Below, one piece after another: positions 1 through 5,964 of a DNA stretch of 11,649 nucleotides. Location of the stretch: contig CAIXUF010001138.1 of the NCBI GenBank assembly GCA_903922535.1, positions 1 to 11,649 of the forward strand. The letters run 5' to 3'. A model generated the notes under the pieces. The model did no database searches and was not told where the DNA came from. It saw nothing but the letters and a program-made list of their open reading frames with translations. The position numbers and the translations under genes were made by a program. Numbering within the stretch: the stretch's first letter is position 1; every line of letters begins with the position of its first letter. Origin of the DNA: Candidatus Hydrogenedentota bacterium (lineage in GTDB: Bacteria; Hydrogenedentota; Hydrogenedentia; Hydrogenedentiales; CAITNO01).

Positions 1-799
1 CCGACTTGAGCCGCTCCTCGAACTGGCCGCGGTACTTTGTGCCCGCCACCACACCCGCCAGGTCGAGCGTCAGCACACGCCGCTTCAGCAGCAGGTCCGG
101 CACGTCGCCCTTGACGATGGCCTGGGCCAGCCCCTCGACAATGGCCGTCTTGCCCACGCCCGCCTCGCCGATGAGCACGGGATTGTTCTTCGTGCGGCGG
201 CTGAGCACCTGGATCACGCGCTCAATTTCGGCCTCGCGGCCGATCACCGGGTCGAGCTTGTTCTCCCGGGCCATCTGCGTCAGGTCCCGGCCAAAGGCGT
301 CCAGCGCGGGCGTCGCCGACTTGCGGCCCGCCTGCGCCTCGCCGCCCGGACCCGGCCGTCCCTGATCACCCAGCAGGCGCACAATCTCGGCCTGCACGCG
401 GGCAAGGTCGATTTTCATGTCCTGAAGGACCTTGGCCGCGATGCCCTCGCCCTCCTTGAGCAGTCCAAGCAGGATGTGCTCGGTGCCGATATAGTTGTGG
501 TTGAACCGGCGCGCCTCATCGACCGCCAGTTCGAGCACCTTCTTCGCGCGCGGCGTGAAAGTGATGTCGTCGCTGTTCGTGGTCGAGGTCCCCGGCTGCA
601 CCTGCTGCTCGATCTCGGCGGCAAGCGCCTCCACATCCGCGCCCAGACCCTCCAGCGCGCGCGCCGCGATGCCCTCCGGCTCACGGCAAAGGCCCAGCAG
701 AATATGCTCCGTCCGGACATAGTCGCTGCCCAGGCGCACCGCCTCCTCGCGCGCCGCGCTTACCACATGCTTTGCCCGTTCGGTGAATCTTTCCCACAT
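1..799 (-). CDS. clpC: ClpC-type ATP-dependent Clp protease ATP-binding subunit, N-terminal part
   Basis: This is the first 266 residues of an Hsp100/ClpC unfoldase; the rest lies beyond the left edge. Translation from the ATG at 799 gives [13 protein letters not shown] followed by two Clp-N repeats, each with the hallmark TEHILLGL (around residues 30-37 and 109-116). A short linker and the start of the first AAA+ module follow: LDPVIGRE, then Walker A GEAGVGKT (about residues 210-217) and [15 protein letters not shown] near the cut. ClpC proteins unfold substrates and feed them to the ClpP chamber in the cytoplasm. The start is supported by GAGG (808-811), 8 nt upstream. I see no CIRCE or CtsR-type operator and no convincing promoter between 800 and 1000. 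ClpB is less likely because the linker between Clp-N and the first AAA+ module is ClpC-like. The family is certain; the C/B distinction is fairly sure. Confidence 0.93.
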   Translation of the reverse strand, partial: MWERFTERAKHVVSAAREEAVRLGSDYVRTEHILLGLCREPEGIAARALEGLGADVEALAAEIEQQVQPGTSTTNSDDITFTPRAKKVLELAVDEARRFNHNYIGTEHILLGLLKEGEGIAAKVLQDMKIDLARVQAEIVRLLGDQGRPGPGGEAQAGRKSATPALDAFGRDLTQMARENKLDPVIGREAEIERVIQVLSRRTKNNPVLIGEAGVGKTAIVEGLAQAIVKGDVPDLLLKRRVLTLDLAGVVAGTKYRGQFEERLKS

Positions 800-1032
800 A
801 CAAATAGCCTCATGCCGTTCCCAAGCCGCCTCGCGCGGAACAGGGACCGGAAAAAATGGCCCATACCCGGACATTGTCCGTCACGAACCTCCGCTGGGTA
901 AGAATAAACGATAGCCTGCCTGTCCAACAAGCTTTTGCGGCGCTCTATTCATATTGGCTCGCAAAACGGACCCAACGGAAAGCCTCCGGTGAGGCGCTGA
1001 GTTTTGTCGTTTCTGCGTGCACCACGGGCATT

Positions 1033-1068
1033 ATGGACGAGATGGACGAGATGGACACCATGGACAAA
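1033..1068 (+). repeat. 9-bp tandem repeat ATGGACnnn, four units
   Basis: Four back-to-back 9-bp units share ATGGAC and vary in the last three bases: GAG, GAG, ACC, AAA. The unit length is a multiple of three, so the DNA reads as (M-D-X)n, but the surrounding frame does not look like a real gene. A second cluster in the opposite orientation lies about 60 bases downstream. Confidence 0.8.
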
Positions 1069-1125
1069 GCGAACCAAAACGGACTTTGGAGCAAGCTGAT
1101 CTGATAGACATTCCGCCCCGCCCCC

Positions 1126-1170
1126 CATCCATATCGTCCATATCGTCCGTGTAAGTCCGCGTTCGTCCAT
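1126..1170 (-). repeat. Inverted second cluster of the same GGAC/GTCC repeat
   Basis: On the plus strand this reads as GTCC units at a spacing of 9, 9, 10 and 10 bases, with ATATC and ATAC-like fillers. Its complement carries the ATGGACGA core of the 1033-1068 cluster. The two clusters therefore face each other and could pair over short stretches. The copies are less uniform than those at 1033-1068, suggesting decay. Confidence 0.7.
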
Positions 1171-1225
1171 GAACCACAAAGCGTTCAAGTGAGAAAAAAG
1201 GGACACCCATTAGGCGGCCCTGTAT

Positions 1226-1459
1226 TTGCGCTATATTTGCATCATCACCAACGCCGAAGGCGACGGCGGCGTGGAGCCCGACATCGTCATCCCCGCCACA
1301 GTAGGTCTCTATGAAGCCCAGTTCACCCAGTCGCGCGACTCCCTGCTCGACGCCGCAGTGGACGAATTGAAACGGCAGATTTCCGCCAAGAAGTGGGCGC
1401 TCTCCGTCGTCCTTAGGCCCGCGCCTTCCTCACTTAGCAGCACATGTCTTATTGTATGA
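1226..1459 (+). pseudogene. Relic resembling the C-terminal tail of an S41 C-terminal processing peptidase
   Basis: The frame encodes about 77 residues. It contains EGDGGVEPDIVIP followed 15-20 residues later by SRDSLLDAAVDELKRQ. In S41/Ctp (tail-specific) peptidases, the last part of the protein typically has a G-V-x-PDI-x-V element followed by D-x-x-L-D-x-A-v-x-x-L, so this reads as that tail. Third codon positions through about 1400 are mostly G or C, as in the real genes here, which argues that this was once coding. No ATG or ribosome binding site precedes it (first possible start is TTG, with an in-frame stop at 1211-1213), and the PDZ and Ser/Lys catalytic parts are missing. After about 1410 the frame looks random. 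I infer a truncated leftover rather than a working gene. The family assignment rests on short motifs only. Confidence 0.4.
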
Positions 1460-1470
1460 CGCCATACAAT
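1451..1470. promoter_or_regulatory. Perfect 8-bp inverted repeat, possible operator
   Basis: The arms ATTGTATG (1451-1458) and CATACAAT (1463-1470) are perfect reverse complements separated by ACGC. The element ends 25 bases before the -35 hexamer of the M23 peptidase promoter. No T-run follows, so it is not an intrinsic terminator. The size and symmetry fit a dimeric helix-turn-helix regulator site; the regulator is unknown. Confidence 0.45.
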
Positions 1471-1495
1471 TGCCCTGTAGAATTGGGTTTCGGGG

Positions 1496-1525
1496 TTGAC
1501 AAAAAATCGGGGGCCGTGCTATATT
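1496..1525 (+). promoter_or_regulatory. Sigma70-type promoter for the M23-bactofilin-mnmA run
   Basis: A perfect -35 TTGACA (1496-1501) is followed by an 18-base spacer and -10 TATATT (1520-1525), with an extended -10 TGC just before it. Transcription should start near 1532, giving a leader of about 120 nt before the peptidase gene. That leader can form a 6-bp stem (GTTGCG 1558-1563 with CGCAAC 1603-1608). I could not match it to a known riboswitch class. Confidence 0.75.
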
Positions 1526-1655
1526 CGCCTTGCCGGGGACGGGAACTGAGCAAGGCGGTTGCGTATTAAGCAAAGTGCCGACGGGTAGACAGGCCTGGTG
1601 GCCGCAACGATTGACTTGTGCTCTATTCAGTATTCTTCAGGAGTGGTTGCCTGTG

Positions 1656-2663
1656 ATGAAAACGTGGACAGTGATGCTTATACCCCATGACCGGGGTGGC
1701 ACACGCACGATCACACTCTGCAATCTGCACTTCTGGGCACTTTCAGGCCTGCTTGTCGCACTTTCCTTTGTTTCTGCCTTCTTCTACCAGCGAAACGCTG
1801 AACTGTTACACCGCACCCAAGTGTTGCGTCAAGCCAACCGCGCGCTGGAGCTGGATAATTCCCGCATCCCCGAGACCGCCCCGGCACCCACGACCTCCCG
1901 TGATGAAGTGCGCCAGGTGGAAACGCGGCTGCGCTCGGAGTACAGCGCCAGCATCGCCGCCATCACCGCCGAACTGGGCGAACTCTATGAAATGGAGACC
2001 AAGGCCCGGAGCATCACCGGTCTGGCGCCCCGGATTCCGCAGAAGGCCGAGGCACCCCTTGCGGCGCGGGCCGGCAAAGGCGGCGCGTTCAGCAGCCCCG
2101 GCGGTATTGTTTTTGCCCGTGCCGAGACGGCCATGCGTCCGCCCGCCATCATTTACGGCATGGCCCGTCCTTCGGCCGATCTGATCGTCCAGGAGATCCG
2201 GCTGCGCACCCGCAGTCTGCGTGATCTTGTCAAGTCCATGGAAGTGCAGAAGGACAAGGTGGAGCGGGTACCGTCCGGCTGGCCAATGGCCCGCAATGCG
2301 GGACAGATCTCCTCCACTTTTGGATACCGTCTTGACCCGATCAACCATCACCTGAGCCTGCATCCGGGCTACGACATCTGCGCGCCCTACGGCACGCCGG
2401 TTTCCGCCACGGCCAAGGGCGTGGTCACCAGCGCCGGATATGACGGTGAATACGGCAACTGCGTTGAAATCGATCACGGCGGCGGCCTGAGCACCAAGTT
2501 TGCCCACCTGTCCAAGATTGACGTGGCGGCGGGCCAGACGGTGGAGCGCGGCAAGACCGTCGGGCACGTGGGCAGCACGGGCCGCAGCACGGGCAGCCAC
2601 CTCCATTACGAGGTGCATGTCAACGATCAGCCGGTCAACCCCGTCAAGTACCTTTCGAACTGA
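1656..2663 (+). CDS. Membrane-anchored M23 family metallopeptidase (peptidoglycan endopeptidase)
   Basis: This 335-residue protein has a short cytoplasmic N-terminus, one transmembrane segment (about residues 26-45), a coiled-coil-prone region (about 47-125), a variable linker and a C-terminal LytM/M23 domain. The zinc and catalytic residues of the family are all visible: H236 and D240 in HPGYD, H284 in FAHL, and H315 and H317 in HLHYE. It is therefore probably an active zinc hydrolase cutting peptide cross-links in the periplasm. AGGAG at 1639-1643 lies 12 nt before the ATG; an in-frame GTG at 1653, 9 nt from it, is an alternative start. The bactofilin gene begins 8 nt after the stop. M23 enzymes next to bactofilins are a known pairing in cell-shape control, so a role in local wall remodelling is likely. 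Confidence 0.92.
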   Translation: MKTWTVMLIPHDRGGTRTITLCNLHFWALSGLLVALSFVSAFFYQRNAELLHRTQVLRQANRALELDNSRIPETAPAPTTSRDEVRQVETRLRSEYSASIAAITAELGELYEMETKARSITGLAPRIPQKAEAPLAARAGKGGAFSSPGGIVFARAETAMRPPAIIYGMARPSADLIVQEIRLRTRSLRDLVKSMEVQKDKVERVPSGWPMARNAGQISSTFGYRLDPINHHLSLHPGYDICAPYGTPVSATAKGVVTSAGYDGEYGNCVEIDHGGGLSTKFAHLSKIDVAAGQTVERGKTVGHVGSTGRSTGSHLHYEVHVNDQPVNPVKYLSN

Positions 2664-2671
2664 CGCCCGCC

Positions 2672-3070
2672 ATGGCAGATCCCCGCAAGAACAGGTTGTA
2701 CAACGAGAACAAGGTTGTCACCCTCCTCGGTCCCGGCACCATGCTCCGCGGCGACCTCCAGTGCAGGGGCACCATCCGCGTTGAGGGCACCGTGTTCGGC
2801 GACGTCGCCAGCGGGGACAGCGTGGTCCTGCTCGAAAGCGGCCGCATCCAGGGCAACGTTGCCGCGGGACAGGTCATCGTGGGCGGCGAAATCGTCGGAA
2901 ATGTCTCCGCCGTCGAACGGATCGAAATCACCGCCAAGGGCAGGGTGGTGGGCGACATGATCGCGGCGCGCATCAGCGTCCACGAGGGCGTGCTCTTTGA
3001 GGGCCGCTGCACGATGAAGCCCGGGCCCGATCCCGGTGTTTCCCTGGCCGATGCGCCCGTCACCGCCTGA
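2672..3070 (+). CDS. Bactofilin family cytoskeletal protein
   Basis: This 132-residue protein has the bactofilin (DUF583) pattern: a short polar N-terminus, then repeated short hydrophobic strands separated by glycine turns from about residue 18 to 118 (for example GDLQCRGTIRVEGTVFGDV and GEIVGNV), and a short Pro/Ala-rich tail. This is the right-handed beta-helix that polymerises into filaments without nucleotide. No transmembrane segment or signal peptide is present. The gene starts 8 nt after the M23 stop. No clear Shine-Dalgarno precedes the ATG, so translation may be coupled to the upstream gene. In other bacteria bactofilins position M23 hydrolases and shape-determining proteins, and the order here suggests the same partnership. 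Length is typical of small bactofilins. Confidence 0.92.
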   Translation: MADPRKNRLYNENKVVTLLGPGTMLRGDLQCRGTIRVEGTVFGDVASGDSVVLLESGRIQGNVAAGQVIVGGEIVGNVSAVERIEITAKGRVVGDMIAARISVHEGVLFEGRCTMKPGPDPGVSLADAPVTA

Positions 3071-3106
3071 CACCTTTCCGCGCGCCGCATTGTGGACAGC
3101 CATCGC

Positions 3107-4222
3107 ATGACTTCTCCCGACGACACTTCCAACCGCATTCCGCCCCCCGGCGCCCGTGTGCTGGTGGCCATGAGCGGCGGCGCCGACAGCGCGGCCGTCG
3201 CGGCGCTGCTTGTGCGGCACGGATGCGACTGCATCGGCGCGACCCTGCGTCTGGTGCCCGATCCCCCCGGCAAGTCGCCCTTTGAGCCCTGCTGCGGCCT
3301 CGACGCCGCCATCGACGCGGCCCGCGTGTGCGAACGGCTCGGCATTCCCCACGAGGTGTTCCACGCCGTGGAGCGCTTTGACCGCGACATCATCACGCGC
3401 TTTGTCCGCGAATACGCCGCCGGGCGCACGCCCAACCCCTGTATCCGCTGCAACCGCATGTTCAAGTTCGGCGCGCTGTATGAGCGCGCCCGTGTGCTCG
3501 GCTGCGACTGGGTGGCCATGGGCCATTATGCGCGGCTGGAGGAGCGCGGCGGGCGCATGGCCCTGCGCCGGGCGCGGCACCGGGTGAAGGACCAGAGCTA
3601 CGTGCTTGCGCCGCTCACGCAGGCCCAGTTGCGCCGCGCCTGTTTCCCGCTGGGAGACATGACCAAGGAGGAGGCCCGCGCCGCCGCAGGCGGCATTGAC
3701 CGCCGCTCCGGCGAAAAGCCGGAGAGCCAGGAAATCTGCTTCGTGTACGACAACGACTACGCCCGGCTGGTCGAGGAGCGGGCCGGTCCTTTTCCGCCCG
3801 GCCCCATCCTGGACCGAGACGGCCGTGTTCTGGGCACGCACCACGGTCTCGTTCGCCACACGCTCGGCCAGCGCCGGGGACTGGGCATTGCCGCATCCCG
3901 GCCGCTCTACGTTATCGCCATCGACCCCGGCCGCAACGCTCTCATTGTCGGCTATGACGAAGACACCTTATGTCCCTTCTTTACCACGGGGCCGCTGTTC
4001 TGGGGGGCCATGGCCCCCCAGACCGACCCCTTCGAATGCCTTGCCCAACTGCGCTCCCGCCACATGCCCGGTTCAGCACGGGTCACCCCCGACCGTTTGG
4101 GCGCGACAGTCACCTTGATCGAAGCGCAGCGCGCCGTCACTCCGGGCCAATGGGCCGTCTTCTACGATGATGGGGGATACGTGCTCGCCGCCGCGGAAAT
4201 CCGCTCCATTTCAACACCGTAA
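3107..4222 (+). CDS. mnmA: tRNA-specific 2-thiouridylase MnmA
   Basis: MnmA inserts sulfur at C2 of the wobble uridine (U34) of Lys, Glu and Gln tRNAs, using ATP and a persulfide relay, in the cytoplasm. The 371-residue product has the PP-loop SGGADS (residues 23-28; the family usually has SGGVDS), a CCG motif near 62-64, the first catalytic cysteine in PNPCIRCN (C112), GHYAR (139-143), KDQSY (161-165) and the second cysteine in ESQEICFV (C211). The spacing of the cysteines is as expected, so the enzyme should be active. The C-terminal beta-barrel is present, and the length matches the family. The ATG at 3107 was chosen; an in-frame GTG at 3092 would add five residues, and neither has a clear Shine-Dalgarno. 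It follows bactofilin by about 36 nt and is probably read from the same transcript, with no obvious functional link. Confidence 0.94.
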   Translation: MTSPDDTSNRIPPPGARVLVAMSGGADSAAVAALLVRHGCDCIGATLRLVPDPPGKSPFEPCCGLDAAIDAARVCERLGIPHEVFHAVERFDRDIITRFVREYAAGRTPNPCIRCNRMFKFGALYERARVLGCDWVAMGHYARLEERGGRMALRRARHRVKDQSYVLAPLTQAQLRRACFPLGDMTKEEARAAAGGIDRRSGEKPESQEICFVYDNDYARLVEERAGPFPPGPILDRDGRVLGTHHGLVRHTLGQRRGLGIAASRPLYVIAIDPGRNALIVGYDEDTLCPFFTTGPLFWGAMAPQTDPFECLAQLRSRHMPGSARVTPDRLGATVTLIEAQRAVTPGQWAVFYDDGGYVLAAAEIRSISTP

Positions 4223-4342
4223 TCTGCCTGACCTCCCGCGTCACTGCCTGTACGGAGGCGGCTTCGACCGCGGCAAGCCGGCAAGTTGCCGTAACGGGAC
4301 GGACACAACCACGGGAAAACCGCGCGCACAAGCGTTCTTGCG

Positions 4343-4371
4343 CGTTGAGGGCCGGCACAGATCCTGTTATA
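4343..4371 (+). promoter_or_regulatory. Promoter of the small exported protein gene
   Basis: The -35 TTGAGG (4343-4348), a 17-base spacer and the -10 TATAGT (4366-4371) with an extended TGT immediately before it make a convincing sigma70-type promoter. Transcription should start near 4378, leaving about 100 nt of leader. It shows that the downstream gene is probably transcribed independently of mnmA. Confidence 0.65.
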
Positions 4372-4382
4372 GTTGGACGCAA

Positions 4383-4465
4383 GCGGGCAAAGGCCTGCGG
4401 TGACACGACATCCCAATTGGCCCCGGTAACTGTCGAAAGATGGGGGGAGATTACGGCCGTACCGG
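4383..4465 (+). promoter_or_regulatory. Foldable 5' leader of the exported protein gene
   Basis: Within the predicted leader there is a hairpin GCGGGC/GCCTGC with an AAAG loop (4383-4398), a possible stem CGACA/TGTCG (4406-4410 with 4431-4435), and a perfect 6-bp pairing of CCGGTA (4423-4428) with TACCGG (4460-4465). The last overlaps the first bases of the ribosome binding site GGAAGAG (4464-4470), so it could hide it. The second and third pairings compete only partly. No known riboswitch class matched well by eye. Function is inference. Confidence 0.3.
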
Positions 4466-4477
4466 AAGAGACAAACA

Positions 4478-4957
4478 ATGAAGAAGAACATGCTTTTTGT
4501 GATGGCCGTGATGGCGGTGGCGGGCGGATCGGCCTGGCCGGCTGGCACGGCCTATGAGCAAGGCGGGAGTGGCACTGCGGCGGTGAATGACATCACGCTG
4601 GTAATCGAGAAGTACTGCTCGGTGGACCTCGGCACGGCCAACCTCGTTATCAATGCCGGCAAGTGGAACACAGCAACCATGACGGCGGAAGCCAATGCCG
4701 ATGCAACCTGCCTGGTTCAGTCGAATTTCGCCGCGACCATCACTCCGGTAATCGTGAAAACCGGTGGATATGACAAATCGGCTTGGACCTGGACCCCGAC
4801 GATTGACGGCAAGGATCACAAGGACATTATCGCGGGTGCGACTTGCAGCACGGTTGTGAACGTGGCCCTCTCTTCCGTCGCTTTGAAAGACGCTCCCGTT
4901 CTGACAACTCCCGCCAAAGTGGCCGTGTTGACCGTGACGATCACGCCTACCATGTAA
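4478..4957 (+). CDS. Small exported protein of unknown function
   Basis: I do not recognise this 159-residue protein. It has a clear Sec signal peptide: MKKN, then a hydrophobic stretch to about residue 17, then small residues with possible cleavage near 22-25. The mature part is rich in Thr, Ala and Val and alternates like beta-strands, ending in VAVLTVTITP. That gives the look of a small Ig-like or pilin/coat-type beta-sandwich (spore coat U or DUF4402-like), but this is only a resemblance. There are three cysteines (C47, C78, C123), and two could form a disulfide. No lipobox or transmembrane anchor is present. GGAAGAG (4464-4470) is 7 nt before the ATG. The gene has its own promoter and leader, suggesting controlled expression of a secreted or surface product. 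Confidence 0.75.
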   Translation: MKKNMLFVMAVMAVAGGSAWPAGTAYEQGGSGTAAVNDITLVIEKYCSVDLGTANLVINAGKWNTATMTAEANADATCLVQSNFAATITPVIVKTGGYDKSAWTWTPTIDGKDHKDIIAGATCSTVVNVALSSVALKDAPVLTTPAKVAVLTVTITPTM

Positions 4958-5312
4958 GTGGGAAACAGTCGTGACCCATGTTTGAACGGCGGCGGGGAGC
5001 GGAGCGCCTGGAGCCCCCTGTGTCGCCGCTGTCGCAGAAGTTGCCGAAGGCATACTTGGACAGTCGCCATGACGATGCGCACGCTTTTCACGATGCCGCC
5101 TGTTGGGTGCCTGGGCGGATGAGTCCCGGCGCGGGGCCCGCGGAGTTCGGCGGCGGTGGGAGACGGTCAGGTCACGATAACCGACCCCGGTGCCGGGACC
5201 GCCAACTCCCCCGCAAAGAATTCGACATGCCCCCCCGCGCAGGGGGTATGATGAAGGCTGTGTGGTGTCCCTTCTTCTTTTTCGGGCGCGGCGGGCAATT
5301 GAGGAGCACTTC
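4958..5312. other. 355-nt gap with a hairpin and a possible broken small reading frame
   Basis: An imperfect GC-rich hairpin spans 4989-5029 (GCGGCG with CGCCGC, plus inner GGG/CCC). It could end the upstream transcript, although no T-run follows. From ATG 5069 a frame runs to TGA 5249-5251 but is broken by TGA at 5120-5122; its second half reads GDGQVTITDPGAGT, which looks faintly protein-like. A small hairpin of C's and G's (5230-5246) overlaps the approach to a TATGAT (5247-5252) that could be a -10 for the next gene, with only a poorly spaced -35. None of this is firm. Confidence 0.3.
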
Positions 5313-5954
5313 ATGCTTCCAGGGCTGATTATTACGCTGGTTGGACTGGTGGGCACGTTTGTCACGGCGTCCTTGGGCAAATATGTCGCGGGCCTGTTCA
5401 AGATGGTGGCGTCTACCGGCTTCATCGGCGCAGCCATCTGCGCGTTCATAAACGCGGAGACGCCTCATCCCGTCTATGGCGGACTGATTCTTGCGGGGCT
5501 GTTCTTTTCGTGGTGGGGCGATCTGTTCCTCATTTCAACCAACGCGCGCATTTTCCTGATGGGCGTGGGCGCGTTCTTTCTGGCCCACGTGTCCTATGCG
5601 GCGGCGTTTGTCGCGCTCGGGGTTAGTCCCCTGTGGATGGTTGGCGCGGCCGCAGCGCTCACGGTTCCCGCAGCGCTGATGCTCCGCTGGCTGCGGCCGC
5701 ATTTGGGCGACATGCTCAATCCCGTGCAGGCGTACGTCGCGATGATCAGCCTGATGGCCGCCCTGGCGGCCGGTGCCGCCATGGGTGGCGCGCCCTGGCT
5801 GGTGCCCGCGGGTGCGGCGCTGTTCTACGTGTCCGACATCTTTGTGGCGCGTGACCGCTTCGTGTCACCCTCGCCGCTCAACCAGTTTGCCGGCCTGCCC
5901 CTGTACTACGCCGCGCAGCTTGCCCTGGCCTTCTCCATCTTCTACGTCCTGTAA
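5313..5954 (+). CDS. YhhN family integral membrane protein (lysoplasmalogenase-like)
   Basis: This 213-residue protein is almost entirely hydrophobic, with about seven or eight membrane helices. It matches the YhhN/TMEM86 family pattern in order: FSWWGDLFL (65-73), a G-x-x-x-FF-x-x-H-x-x-Y element (86-95), GAALFYVSD (167-175) and LYYAAQ (197-202). TMEM86B members hydrolyse the vinyl-ether bond of lysoplasmalogens, and the conserved acidic and histidine positions of that family are visible here. Bacterial members are mostly uncharacterised, so the substrate is uncertain. GAGGAG (5301-5306) lies 6 nt before the ATG at 5313, which decides this start over longer upstream options. Its stop is only 10 nt from the stop of the convergent phosphohydrolase gene. 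Confidence 0.85.
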   Translation: MLPGLIITLVGLVGTFVTASLGKYVAGLFKMVASTGFIGAAICAFINAETPHPVYGGLILAGLFFSWWGDLFLISTNARIFLMGVGAFFLAHVSYAAAFVALGVSPLWMVGAAAALTVPAALMLRWLRPHLGDMLNPVQAYVAMISLMAALAAGAAMGGAPWLVPAGAALFYVSDIFVARDRFVSPSPLNQFAGLPLYYAAQLALAFSIFYVL

Positions 5955-5964
5955 ACGCGCGGCC

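Larger units (their letters stand above)
800..1495. other. Long intergenic region with repeats and a gene relic
   Basis: About 850 bases separate the divergent clpC and M23 peptidase genes, unusually long for this otherwise compact window. From 800 to about 1030 I see nothing beyond the clpC ribosome binding site; the reading frame at 856-1104 looks non-coding. Then come two inverted clusters of a 9-bp repeat (1033-1068 and 1126-1170), a coding relic (1226-1459), and an 8-bp inverted repeat (1451-1470) just before the M23 promoter. The mixture suggests a site where a gene was lost or DNA was rearranged; that is inference. Confidence 0.6.

Noticed and set aside
856..1104. 82-residue plus-strand frame including the MD-x repeat
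   Set aside because: Its coding look comes only from the 9-bp repeat; there is no ribosome binding site and codon use is unlike the real genes.
1033..1170. CRISPR array
   Set aside because: Units are 9-10 bp with no spacers, and the second cluster is inverted.
1532..1655. Cyclic-di-GMP riboswitch in the M23 leader
   Set aside because: GCAAAG and ACGGG occur close together, but the family's other conserved elements and helices are not found.
2627..3859. Long minus-strand open frame across bactofilin and mnmA
   Set aside because: It crosses two well-supported genes on the other strand and has shadow-like composition.
4378..4477. Cobalamin or cyclic-di-GMP riboswitch upstream of the exported protein
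   Set aside because: Short stretches (GGTG, then CCCCGGTAACTGT; GGACGCAA) recall these classes, but the remaining conserved elements and their order are missing.
4989..5029. Rho-independent terminator after the exported protein gene
   Set aside because: The hairpin is imperfect and no T-run follows, so it is only described within the gap entry.
4978..5328. 116-residue plus-strand frame before the YhhN gene
   Set aside because: Arg/Gly/Pro-rich low-information sequence overlapping the next gene's start, with no family resemblance.
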